Part shown: piece by piece, positions 1-10,312 of the stretch
How positions within the stretch are numbered: position 1 is the stretch's first letter
Layout: every line of letters begins with the position of its first letter
Origin: Blastopirellula sp.
GTDB taxonomy: Bacteria; Planctomycetota; Planctomycetia; Pirellulales; Pirellulaceae
Length of the DNA: 36,870 nt
NCBI GenBank assembly: GCA_002733575.1
Contig: NVWB01000174.1
Location: 1 to 36,870 of the forward strand
Reading direction: 5' to 3'
Position numbers and translations under genes: made by a program
The notes under the pieces: model-generated
Database searches by the model: none
What the model was told of the DNA's origin: nothing
What the model saw: only the letters and a program-made list of their open reading frames with translations

Positions 1-1
1 T

Positions 2-112
2 CCGCTGATTGAAAGTTCTTTGCGGTTTTCGTTGGGCTGCAATAACACCGAAACAGAAGTATCTATGGCCATTGATCGTATCTCTAATGTAGCAAACAAC
101 TTACGATCTTAA
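2..112 (+). CDS. Cysteine desulfurase, C-terminal end (partial)
   Basis: The window opens inside a reading frame that gives 36 residues before TAA at 110-112. It contains SSLRFSLG followed by a short NTETEV stretch. The SLRFSLG..NTxxE pattern is the conserved C-terminal signature of NifS/IscS-type PLP cysteine desulfurases, which take sulfur from cysteine for Fe-S cluster and tRNA thiolation pathways. The catalytic lysine and cysteine lie upstream of the window and cannot be checked, so the subfamily (IscS, NifS or SufS) is not resolved. The gene ends 123 bases before dnaA on the same strand. Confidence 0.7.
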   Translation, partial: PLIESSLRFSLGCNNTETEVSMAIDRISNVANNLRS

Positions 113-235
113 TTAATCGCCCAATCTGGCCCTTTCACTGCTGTTCAATTACACCAAAATCGGGTAGAATTGCTGGTTGCCAAAATCTTACGCTATCGAG
201 ACTTACGATAATTCTAATAGGCTGACGGAGTCTGT

Positions 236-1351
236 GTGATTACGGACGTTTTTACCATCCCATTTCCTTGGGTTGAAACCGAAGAATTCACTCGCTCGGA
301 ATCGATTTCGAGCGACTCGCCTACGGTACGTCAATTCATCGGCGGACCAGAAAACCGATTGGTTCAAGTTGCCTTTGATGCCATCGGCAAAGAAAAAGCA
401 CACCTGAACCCATTGATTCTGTATGGCTCGCCTGGCGTGGGTAAAAGCCACATCGCCATGGGGTTACTAGGCCTATTAAGACAAAAATATCCGACTGGCA
501 GTTATTTCAAAATGACCGGCGGCGACTATGTTCGTCAACATAGTCTGAGTGCCAATATGGATTCTGAGCAACTCAAACGCTCTGATGCAAGCGCCAGTAA
601 TAAATTACGCAAGCGGCTTGATAAGGTCGATTGCTTACTGTTTGAAAACTTGCATGAACTGGCCAACTTCCCTAACGCACAAGAATCGTTAGTTCAACAG
701 TTCGATCTTTTGAAACAACGTAACGTGACGATTTTGATGACTTGTCTTGATCATCCAACGCAAGACAATCGTTTTTCAGAACGACTGACCAGTCGCTTAT
801 CGCAAGGTTATTTAGTGCCGGTTGCCTTGCCTGGCACAGTGACCAAAGAAGTCATGCTGCGACAGTTGGCCCACACGTTGGGTATTGATCTGACCGCAGT
901 TGCTGCCAAACGATTGGCCGAGAGTTTCCCTTATCCACTGCCGCGTTTAAAGAGTTTGCTTCTCGATATTTCGCTTCACATTCCAGACAACCGAATTGAT
1001 TCCGAAACGGTTCGCCGATTTATTCATTTGAAGCACGAGAAAAATCGTCCGACGCTGCAATCGATCTCGACCCTGACTGCCCGATACTATCGCATGAAAA
1101 CTGCGGATTTAAAAAGTGCCTCGCGGCGGCAGTCGAATGTTCAAGCACGTAGCGCGGCCATGTATTTGGCCCGCAAATTAACTGGCCAAAGTTTTCAGAT
1201 CATTGGCAAGCATTTTGGTGGAAGAGATCACACAACCGTCATGCACGCCATTAACCGCATTGATCAGGCAATTGATACCGATTACGCACTTCGTGAGTCG
1301 TTAAAAGAACTCGAAGCCATTGTTACCCGTCAAACAACTCGTTCACCCTAA
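236..1351 (+). CDS. dnaA: Chromosomal replication initiator protein DnaA (divergent)
   Basis: This encodes the AAA+ initiator that binds DnaA boxes and opens oriC. The chosen start is GTG 236, with GGAG a few bases upstream. The 371-residue product is shorter than typical DnaA (about 450) and appears to lack the DnaB-interacting domain I. Walker A is GSPGVGKS (64-71). The segment aligned with Walker B reads LLFENL (134-139) where most DnaA proteins have LLIDDIQ, so the second acidic residue is Asn. An ERLTSR stretch (182-187) matches the arginine-finger box. Domain IV is well conserved, with GRDHTT at 329-334, but the usual ARPRQ DNA-contact loop reads VQARS (302-306). The neighbours dnaN, dciA and gyrB support the identity. 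ATP hydrolysis may be weak; that is inference. Confidence 0.93.
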   Translation: MITDVFTIPFPWVETEEFTRSESISSDSPTVRQFIGGPENRLVQVAFDAIGKEKAHLNPLILYGSPGVGKSHIAMGLLGLLRQKYPTGSYFKMTGGDYVRQHSLSANMDSEQLKRSDASASNKLRKRLDKVDCLLFENLHELANFPNAQESLVQQFDLLKQRNVTILMTCLDHPTQDNRFSERLTSRLSQGYLVPVALPGTVTKEVMLRQLAHTLGIDLTAVAAKRLAESFPYPLPRLKSLLLDISLHIPDNRIDSETVRRFIHLKHEKNRPTLQSISTLTARYYRMKTADLKSASRRQSNVQARSAAMYLARKLTGQSFQIIGKHFGGRDHTTVMHAINRIDQAIDTDYALRESLKELEAIVTRQTTRSP

Positions 1352-1721
1352 TTTTTAAAAAACCGTGATTCAGATTGAATCCCGCAATTCAACCGTGGAT
1401 AACCTGTCGCTAGCAAGTTTGGCCATGTTGATAAAAATCGTTCAAAATCCGCATTCAAAACGTATCACAAAAACTATCAAATTACACAACAAAACATCGA
1501 CGGAAATGCAACAAGCAACCATCAGGTTGTACACATAGACAGCAGGGTGAAAAATACCGTTTTCTTCGAGGTAAACACTGTTTTTCACCTAGGCAAATAA
1601 CTTACTGACAGCCCACTTGGCCGCCTTATTACTACTACTTTCTTAAATTAAATAACTAAGAGAGCAGACGTTGATAGATTTCCCCCGTAGATAAGCTGCT
1701 GGGACATATTGGAACAAAGCA
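1352..1721. other. oriC: Candidate oriC between dnaA and dnaN
   Basis: This 370-base gene-free stretch lies between dnaA and dnaN, a common origin position. It holds three near-consensus DnaA boxes: TTATCCACG on the minus strand at 1394-1402, TTATCAACA on the minus strand at 1426-1434, and TTGTACACA on the plus strand at 1527-1535. A 9-bp inverted repeat (GGTGAAAAA at 1546-1554 and its complement at 1581-1589) follows. An AT-rich tract at about 1626-1662 includes ACTACTACT, which on the minus strand reads as TAG triplets similar to DnaA-trios. The boxes deviate from consensus, as does the DNA-contact loop of DnaA. No experimental evidence is available, and another origin could exist elsewhere. 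Confidence 0.55.
1546..1589. repeat. Perfect 9-bp inverted repeat inside candidate oriC
   Basis: GGTGAAAAA (1546-1554) is matched by TTTTTCACC (1581-1589) with 26 bases between them. It sits between the DnaA-box-like sites and the AT-rich tract. It could be a binding site for an origin regulator or part of the dnaN promoter; the sequence alone does not decide. Confidence 0.5.
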
Positions 1722-2837
1722 ATGAAAATCACATTAGATAGAGAACTCTTCCAACAAGCCTTTCAAACGGCCCAAGCAGTTGCCCCTTCGCGCAGCCCGA
1801 AACCCATTCTGCAAAACTTACGATTAGACGCGACCGAAGGAGGTTGCGTTTTAATGGCCACAGATATGGAAGTCGGCGTGCGAATTGAAGTGGCTGGCGT
1901 CGAAGTTCATTCGCCCGGCAGTATCATTTTGCCGTTGCCTCGGTTTGGTTCGATCTTGCGAGAAGTGAGTGACGAAAAGCTGCACATCTCTAGCGAAGAG
2001 AGTGGAACCGTAGTCAAAGCCGAGCACAGCCGGTTTGTGCTATCGAGCGAGAACCCGGATGAGTTCCCCAGTGTGCAAGGTTTTTCAGAAACGAAGTATC
2101 ACGAAATTTCGGCACGTACTTTCAAAGAACTGATCCGCCGTACATTGTTTGCGACCGATAACGAAAGTGGTCGGTACGCATTGGGCGGTGTGCTACTAGA
2201 AATGGAATCAGACAAAATTATTTCCGTCGCCACTGATGGGCGTCGTTTGGCAAAAATGGAAGGTCCGGCCACGGCGGTCGAAGATCATGGCAATAATGAA
2301 AACATGACCATTATTCCTTCCCGTGCCATGCAATTAATCGAACGAGCACTGACCGACTTAGACGCCACCGTAAAAATTGCATCCCGCAATAATGACGTGT
2401 TGGTCTCAGTAGGGTCTGCCACGATTTATGCTCGCTTAGTCGAAGGCCGTTTTCCAAAATGGCGAGACGTGTTGCCTGAACGACAAGATGCCACGATTAT
2501 CGATTTGACGGTAGCCCCGATGTTCTCGGCCTTACGCCAAGCGGCGATTGTCGCTTCCGACGAAAGTCGCGGCATTGATTTCACCTTCGGCAGTGGTAAG
2601 GCAACCATGGTTAGCCAAACCGCCGAAGTCGGTCAATCGCATGTCGAGCTGCCGATTTCGTATGATGGCCCCGACTTAGAAATCACGATGGATCACCGGT
2701 TTGTGGCTGAGTTTTTCAAGGTATTGGATAGCGAAAAACAAATTCAGCTCTACATGCAAAACGAAGATACCGCCGCATTATTCACGACGGATGACAACTA
2801 CGAATACGTGGTGATGCCGCTGGCAAGAGATCGATAA
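1722..2837 (+). CDS. dnaN: DNA polymerase III beta subunit (sliding clamp)
   Basis: This encodes the ring-shaped processivity clamp that tethers DNA polymerase III and many repair proteins to DNA. The product has 371 residues, the normal clamp length, starting MKITLDRELF at ATG 1722. Clamp features include the early KPIL..L stretch (residues 27-33), the ATDMEVG motif, the domain II ATDGRRLA motif, and a C-terminal VMPLARDR, matching the usual xMPM(R/K)L-type end. It lies directly downstream of the candidate oriC in the common dnaA-dnaN order. Nothing unusual is seen. Confidence 0.97.
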   Translation: MKITLDRELFQQAFQTAQAVAPSRSPKPILQNLRLDATEGGCVLMATDMEVGVRIEVAGVEVHSPGSIILPLPRFGSILREVSDEKLHISSEESGTVVKAEHSRFVLSSENPDEFPSVQGFSETKYHEISARTFKELIRRTLFATDNESGRYALGGVLLEMESDKIISVATDGRRLAKMEGPATAVEDHGNNENMTIIPSRAMQLIERALTDLDATVKIASRNNDVLVSVGSATIYARLVEGRFPKWRDVLPERQDATIIDLTVAPMFSALRQAAIVASDESRGIDFTFGSGKATMVSQTAEVGQSHVELPISYDGPDLEITMDHRFVAEFFKVLDSEKQIQLYMQNEDTAALFTTDDNYEYVVMPLARDR

Positions 2838-2880
2838 ACCCTTATACAGTAGTAGTTTACCTATATAGAAATAATAAACA

Positions 2881-3207
2881 GTGGCAACGAATTTCAATCA
2901 ACGTGGCGATAAATCGATGCGAAAAATGGGCGATGTCCTGGCTGGCTTAATGGCCCGCCGTGGCTACGCCCAAGTGCAGACCGCGGATGATTTACAGTCG
3001 GCCTGGCAAGCTGCCGCTGGTGAAAAATTGGCCAAGAACAGCCGTGCCGGAAAAATCACACGTGGCAAGTTGCAAATACTAGTCAACAACTCAGCAGTGA
3101 TTCAAGCCATCAGTTTTACCAAACAACAAATCATTAAGAAGTTACAAGAAGCGTTGCCTGAACACGGAATCGAAGACTTGAAAGTTAAAGTTGGCAATAT
3201 CGATTAG
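2881..3207 (+). CDS. dciA: DUF721 protein, DciA-like replicative helicase loader
   Basis: The 108-residue protein has the DUF721 arrangement: an N-terminal helix (GDVLAGLMARRG), a W-centred segment (LQSAWQAAAGEKLAKNSRAGKI), a strand (GKLQILVNNSAVIQAISF) and a final helix. DUF721 includes DciA, which loads DnaB helicase in bacteria lacking DnaC or DnaI. Its place between dnaN and gyrB at the origin fits this job. The start is GTG 2881, with no clear Shine-Dalgarno. An in-frame ATG at 2917 is an alternative that would remove 12 residues. The short gap to dnaN (43 bases) suggests co-transcription. Confidence 0.85.
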   Translation: MATNFNQRGDKSMRKMGDVLAGLMARRGYAQVQTADDLQSAWQAAAGEKLAKNSRAGKITRGKLQILVNNSAVIQAISFTKQQIIKKLQEALPEHGIEDLKVKVGNID

Positions 3208-3224
3208 AGGTTAAGAATCTTGGG

Positions 3225-3374
3225 TGCCACTGGCTTTGCCAGTGCTGAATTGTAGATAACCCACAGAAGCCTGCTATTCACTGAATTGGAAACAGAATTA
3301 ATCCGAGTCGATATCGTTCGATTTTTAATATACAAACAAAATAATTGCACTTCACACTGGCGAAGCCAGTGGCA
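3225..3374. repeat. Pair of near-identical hairpins between dciA and gyrB
   Basis: Two 20-bp palindromes sit at 3225-3244 and 3355-3374. Each has the stem CACTGGC/GCCAGTG with a three-base loop (TTT in the first, GAA in the second). The second copy is the reverse complement of the first apart from one loop base, and both include an outer TGCCA/TGGCA. They can form two local hairpins or one long-range duplex of about 20 bp. This resembles REP-type intergenic elements. They may act as transcription stops between dciA and gyrB, but there is no T-run. Confidence 0.7.
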
Positions 3375-3437
3375 CACGAAACGCAATCAAATCAAACAAC
3401 CCATACACACTCACTACACGGAAGTTTCTTTCGCTAG

Positions 3438-6143
<2,706 letters not shown>

Positions 6144-6183
6144 ATTAAAGATTGGGTGCATCTTCCTAACCTGATTATATATT

Positions 6184-6256
6184 TACCACGAAGGCTCGAA
6201 GACACGAAGAAATTGAATTCATTTCCTTTCTTTGTGTCTTTCTGCCTTAGTGGTTA
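6184..6256. repeat. Dispersed palindromic repeat, family A, copy 1
   Basis: A left arm reading TACCACGAAGGCTCGAAGAC and a right arm ending GTGTCTTTCTGCCTTAGTGG form an imperfect hairpin around a central GAATTC. Similar elements occur at 22734-22812 (full hairpin) and 15118-15146 (left arm only). It lies between the convergent ends of gyrB and the SpoIIAA-like gene and could work as a bidirectional transcription barrier. Confidence 0.7.
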
Positions 6257-6322
6257 TATTTTTCCTCTGTGTTTTCCCAGTAGCCTTCTGGTTGGTTAAA
6301 AACTTGTTTTAGAGTTAGCCTG

Positions 6323-6700
6323 TCATTCCCTAGCCCCATCTTCCAACAACCAGACCATGGCTTGATCATGATCTATTTCGGCAAAGTGTCGAACTTCGGC
6401 CTTCATGAAGTGGTCGACGATGCTTGGCATGATTGCCAGGAATCGATCGTCTGAAACTGCGGCCACTTTTTGGATCTGGCGATGATGATCGCGGATGAAT
6501 CGTAAGTGAGAAACCAGGGCCGAAAAATCTACCCAGCCAGGGAACCCTTCGGAATGAATCATCAGCCCTCGCAACACGCCATGCGATTCGAGAAAGGCGT
6601 CGACTTCTTCGGTGATCTCGGCAAAGTCATCCGCCGTGATACTCCCATCAGGCGAAACCACTAAGATACCTGTCTCCTGATTCAATTGATGCCGGATCAT
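6323..6700 (-). CDS. SpoIIAA-like (STAS-like) protein
   Basis: The roughly 125-residue protein resembles the SpoIIAA-like family (PF11964), small cytoplasmic STAS-fold proteins of unclear role. It has an N-terminal strand (GILVVSPDGSITADDF), a helix (EVDAFLESH), a strand with LMIHSEGFPGW, and the final FAEIDHDQAMVWLLE segment, all typical of the family. The strong Shine-Dalgarno AGGAGG lies 7 bases before ATG 6700. An overlapping GTG at 6703 would add one residue but sits too close to the SD. The gene converges on gyrB. No phosphorylatable serine can be assigned with confidence. Confidence 0.75.
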   Translation of the reverse strand: MIRHQLNQETGILVVSPDGSITADDFAEITEEVDAFLESHGVLRGLMIHSEGFPGWVDFSALVSHLRFIRDHHRQIQKVAAVSDDRFLAIMPSIVDHFMKAEVRHFAEIDHDQAMVWLLEDGARE

Positions 6701-6857
6701 CACTTGTCCTCCTAAAGAAGATTATGTCTTACGAAAAGGTATTCTATCTGTCGCCTCTTTTTAAATTATAGCAAGTTTGACAAGTATTTCTAAAACTATA
6801 ACAATAGGGTGTTATCTATCCATCCGTTAGCTGCAATTCTCAAGGTCGTAAATTTAT

Positions 6858-7346
6858 ATGTCAGTTTATCTAGCCATGAAGCTTTTTTCGGTCTTCATCA
6901 TAAGCGTATTTATAGCTTCGCAACTTGTTTTCAATCTTCCTTATGTTGAAAACTGGCCCTACACGGGTCTGACTTATGGAGTCGTTTTTCTGTTTGCATT
7001 CCTGATAGTGACAGTCCTGTTTAAACATCAATTTGCCACGAAGTCCAACACAAGTCTTCCTGCACTTTCAATGACTTGCCTAGGATTTACCCTACTGTGC
7101 TCTAGTTTTCTTTCCTTCACAGGTCGTAATTTCACCGAACGAGAAATCTCCTACTCTTTTCAAAACGGAGAGATCATCGAGAAGTATAAATCGAGCGAGC
7201 ATGAATATCTTTCATTGAAAGTCAAAATTGAGGATGAGCAGATTATCCGCCTAGAAAATATCAAGGCGGAGACTTGGAATAATTTGAAGGCGGGTGACTT
7301 GATCAATAAAAGTTTTGGGAAGCCGCAAGTGACCCTGGTTGATTGA
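6858..7346 (+). CDS. Hypothetical membrane protein
   Basis: The 162-residue protein is not recognised. It shows three hydrophobic segments at about 5-27, 36-56 and 68-85, followed by a hydrophilic C-terminal domain of about 75 residues rich in charged residues, with alternating strand-like stretches (EYLSLKVKIEDEQIIRLENI). This suggests a membrane anchor with a small beta-rich domain. ATG 6858 is used; an in-frame ATG at 6876 (MKLFSVFIIS) is an alternative. The AT-rich base use differs from gyrB. It is 60 bases upstream of the YdjM-like gene on the same strand. Confidence 0.6.
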   Translation: MSVYLAMKLFSVFIISVFIASQLVFNLPYVENWPYTGLTYGVVFLFAFLIVTVLFKHQFATKSNTSLPALSMTCLGFTLLCSSFLSFTGRNFTEREISYSFQNGEIIEKYKSSEHEYLSLKVKIEDEQIIRLENIKAETWNNLKAGDLINKSFGKPQVTLVD

Positions 7347-7406
7347 CTCTCGGCTGTCCAGATTAGTAAATATAGTCTTCCATATCCCAACCCAAAATAA
7401 CCCACC

Positions 7407-7958
7407 ATGCCATTCACACCGTTTCACATGGGCCCCGGCCTTCTGATCAAGGCATTGCTGCAAGGCAGTTTTAGCTTGATGGTGTTTGGCTGGGCGCAGA
7501 TTGTGATGGATATTCAACCGCTGGTGGCGATGATTACCGGCGAAGGTCGGCTGCATGGGTTCTCGCACACGTATCTTGGTGCAACGCTGTTAGCCGTGTT
7601 TGCGGCAGTCTCTGGCAAGTATCTTTCGGAGCGTGGTTTCCGAATCTTGGGCATGCACCACCAAGGCCAACAGATCACAATCGCTTGGTCAATTGCCAGC
7701 GTGAGTGCCTTGATTGGTACGTTTAGCCATGTCGTGATCGACAGTATGATGCACCGCGACATGGAACCTTGGTTTCCTTGGACTGCGTCCAACCCCATGC
7801 TGGGCATCATTGATGTCGGTCAATTGCATCAACTTTGTATGTGTAGCGGAATAGTAGGTGCAGCCCTCTATTTTCTGGTGTATCATTTTAATAAGCAGCC
7901 AAGTGTCCCGCCGAATTCCAATCCTCAACCAGAGGCCGATCAAGATGAAACTGTTTAG
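7407..7958 (+). CDS. YdjM/DUF4184-like membrane-bound metal-dependent hydrolase
   Basis: The 183-residue membrane protein begins MPFTPFHMGPGLLIKALL and carries D-x-QP, HGFSHT and SHVVIDSMMHRD motifs, ending in PWFPW. This spacing of His and Asp residues within hydrophobic segments matches the YdjM-type family of predicted membrane-bound metal-dependent hydrolases (PF04307). About four membrane segments are visible, followed by a Pro/Gln-rich tail. The substrate is unknown. Its last 14 bases overlap the start of the downstream phosphoesterase, suggesting translational coupling and a shared role. Confidence 0.65.
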   Translation: MPFTPFHMGPGLLIKALLQGSFSLMVFGWAQIVMDIQPLVAMITGEGRLHGFSHTYLGATLLAVFAAVSGKYLSERGFRILGMHHQGQQITIAWSIASVSALIGTFSHVVIDSMMHRDMEPWFPWTASNPMLGIIDVGQLHQLCMCSGIVGAALYFLVYHFNKQPSVPPNSNPQPEADQDETV

Positions 7959-8850
7959 CCAGCAACTACTAGTAACTGCCGTTCTTTTCATTTCGTGTTT
8001 ATCTCAGTTACACGCCGAAGAACCTGCGAAGAGCGAACTGCTATTCCCGTTTGGCGTCATCGCCGATTGTCAGTATTGTGGTGTTAAAGGTACTGGCGCC
8101 AGAAAGTACAGTATCTCTGACCAGAAACTAGCCAAATGTGTCGATCACCTGAACACGCTCGACTTGGCCTACACGGTGCATCTTGGTGATTTCATTGATC
8201 GTGATTTCAAAAGCTTCGATGTGGTGGGGCCCATCTATAATCGATTGAAAATGCCCAAGTATCACGTGCTGGGTAATCATGACTTTTCAGTGGCAGACGA
8301 CCAGAAGAAACTGGTGCCGCAGAAAATGGGTCTGCAATCGAAGTACTATCACTTCGGCGTCAAAGGCTGGCGGTTTGTGGTATTGGATGGCAATGACATT
8401 AGTTTTCACGCGTACCCTAAAGATAGCGAAAATTATCAATTTGCTGCCAAGTATTATGAGGAGAAGAAGATTACCTCGCCTAAATGGAATGGGGCGGTTA
8501 GCAGCAAGCAACTAACTTGGCTGAAATCAGTTTTAAAACAAGCTGACATCCGCGGCGAAAACGTGGTGCTCTATTGTCATTTTCCGGTCTATCCTGAAAA
8601 TGTTCACAACCTGTGGAACGCCAAAGAAGTCATCGAGACAATTGAATCTTACAATTGTGTCAAAGCCTATATCAACGGGCACAATCACAACGGCAACTAC
8701 GGCAAGAAATCAGGCGTGCATTATCTGACGATGAAAGGCATGGTCGATACCGAAGAAACTTCTTATGCAACGATTGCAGTGCATGCAGACCGCTTAGTCG
8801 TGATCGGATATGGCCGACAAGAAAATCGTGTGCTAGAGATTAGGAAGTAA
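7945..8850 (+). CDS. Secreted metallophosphoesterase, ADP-ribose/CDP-alcohol diphosphatase-like
   Basis: The 301-residue calcineurin-like phosphoesterase carries the two-metal motifs in order: IADCQY (39-44), GDFID (81-85), GNHD (110-113), CHFP and GHNHNGNYG near 250. D-x-Q instead of D-x-H in the first motif, WNG before the QLTWL helix and GHNHNGNYG are typical of the Mn-dependent ADP-ribose/CDP-alcohol diphosphatase group. ATG 7945 is chosen because it begins a signal peptide (MKLFSQQLLVTAVLFISC...LHA). A longer frame from 7858 lies inside the preceding gene and is unlikely. The physiological substrate is unknown; a periplasmic location is inferred. Confidence 0.82.
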   Translation: MKLFSQQLLVTAVLFISCLSQLHAEEPAKSELLFPFGVIADCQYCGVKGTGARKYSISDQKLAKCVDHLNTLDLAYTVHLGDFIDRDFKSFDVVGPIYNRLKMPKYHVLGNHDFSVADDQKKLVPQKMGLQSKYYHFGVKGWRFVVLDGNDISFHAYPKDSENYQFAAKYYEEKKITSPKWNGAVSSKQLTWLKSVLKQADIRGENVVLYCHFPVYPENVHNLWNAKEVIETIESYNCVKAYINGHNHNGNYGKKSGVHYLTMKGMVDTEETSYATIAVHADRLVVIGYGRQENRVLEIRK

Positions 8851-9103
8851 GTGAACCATTTCCCCGTTGCAGTCATCATGTCTTTTACCAAATAGCGATA
8901 AGCCGATCTATCGCATTATCACATATTCGATTTAACTAAATCCAGGCACGACTTGTTTCATTAACGACGACTAGATTTGAATAACATAATTGTCATCCTA
9001 AGAGTTATTGATTCACCAATTTAAATAATTGACACTGGATCATAGTTATGGGAAACTACACAATTCCTAAGTAATGCGATTGTCTCGAACTTACAGGTTG
9101 CGA

Positions 9104-9644
9104 ATGGGCATATTTGATATATTTAAGCGAAAAAAAACCGTAGGCACCAAGGATGGCCCATCGGTGCAATATTTACTGGCGCATTACGCATTGCGAGAGT
9201 TTGCTCTTGAAAACCCATCAGGTTTTCTGGCAACCCTCGCTTCGCCCGATGCTAAAAAATTTTTTAGAACACATTTTGAACTCGGTCTGCGATCAATTAA
9301 ACTGCCTCGCAGACTTTTCCCCTGATTCTTTAGTTGTGCACACGGTTCGAGTAAAGAACTATCCGTGTACAATTATTGAAATGCCAGACCCTAATCCAGA
9401 ATCAGCAGAAGCATATTTTGTGGCCTTAGTTATATTGCTAAATCCAGACGAACAACCGCCAAATGATCCTACACTGGCACCAGCCAGATACTTTACCTTA
9501 GAGCGTGGTGTGTCAGTTAGAATCGATGACCCGCCAAGAACCGTACTAGCAGAATGGAGCAAGGATGGGCACGCAAATTTTGGTGATGGGCCCGAACCTA
9601 CAGTAGAACACTTTGCTCACAGCATTGTCCAACTTATAAGTTAG
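9104..9644 (+). pseudogene. Frameshifted gene of unknown function
   Basis: Two overlapping frames look like one gene. Frame 1 starts at ATG 9104 (MGIFDIFKRKK, with ACAGG just upstream) and reads through LLAHYALREFALENPSG to DAKK. The second frame continues with FLEHILNSVCDQLNCLADF and ends in EHFAHSIVQLIS at 9644. The natural join is at the run AAAAAATTTTTT (about 9255-9266), where removing one base restores a single protein of about 180 residues. This points to a one-base insertion, a homopolymer sequencing error or slippage during expression. No family is recognised. The C-terminal half is Pro-rich and acidic. It stands alone between the phosphoesterase and the acetyltransferase. Confidence 0.55.
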
Positions 9645-9693
9645 ACGTCACTGCATGATCTCTGATTAGCAGACGCAATAGGTCAATAGTGTC

Positions 9694-10206
9694 ATGACCA
9701 TTCTAGAAACTGAACGACTACAATTGCGTGAGCTGACCTTGGACGACTTGGAAGATTTCCATCAGATTCTCTCTGATCCTATCACCATGCAGTATTACGA
9801 AAAACCATTTGACAAGGAAATGACCACTGGCTGGATTATTTGGTGCTTACGCAACTATGCCGAGCATGGGTTTGGGCTGTGGGCCGTGATCCACAAACAG
9901 GATAACCGCCTGATTGGCGATTGCGGGCTGACCATCCAACAAGTTGACGGCATTGGCGAACTCGAAATCGGTTATCATATTCACCGAAGCTATTGGAAAC
10001 GAGGGCTCGCCACCGAAGCGGCCATTGCCTGTCGAGACTTTGTGTTTGACCAACTCAAAAAAGACCGCGTGATCTCTTGGATGCAACCCGATAACCTGGC
10101 ATCTCGCCGCGTGGCCGAAAAAATGGGCATGCGTTTCGAGAAAGAAACCACCAACAAGCATCGGACAATTTCTGCGGTGTATTCGATGACACCTGAAGAT
10201 CGATAA
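9694..10206 (+). CDS. GNAT family N-acetyltransferase (RimJ/RimL type)
   Basis: The 170-residue protein opens with LETERLQLRELTLDDLEDF, the usual start of the Acetyltransf_3 (RimJ/RimL-like) branch. The acetyl-CoA binding motif A is seen as ELEIGYHIHRSYWKRGLATEA at about residues 89-109, with the RGLA pyrophosphate loop, followed by the N-S-like ASRRVAEKMGM segment. These enzymes transfer acetyl groups to N-termini, amino acids or antibiotics; the substrate here cannot be read from sequence. It begins at ATG 9694 with a weak ribosome binding site, and no operon partner is evident. Confidence 0.85.
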   Translation: MTILETERLQLRELTLDDLEDFHQILSDPITMQYYEKPFDKEMTTGWIIWCLRNYAEHGFGLWAVIHKQDNRLIGDCGLTIQQVDGIGELEIGYHIHRSYWKRGLATEAAIACRDFVFDQLKKDRVISWMQPDNLASRRVAEKMGMRFEKETTNKHRTISAVYSMTPEDR

Positions 10207-10312
10207 TCCATAACTCGTTAGTTTAAGTTGGCTACCTTTGCTCTGTATCCAATGTTAAACTACGGAAGCATTTTAACTTTGTCTCATATATATCACGTCA
10301 AGGGATTGATTC

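Noticed and set aside
9153..9300. Separate gene in the second frame starting at 9153
   Set aside because: Its first 35 residues look unlike a real N-terminus, while the other frame is natural there; one frameshifted gene explains both better.
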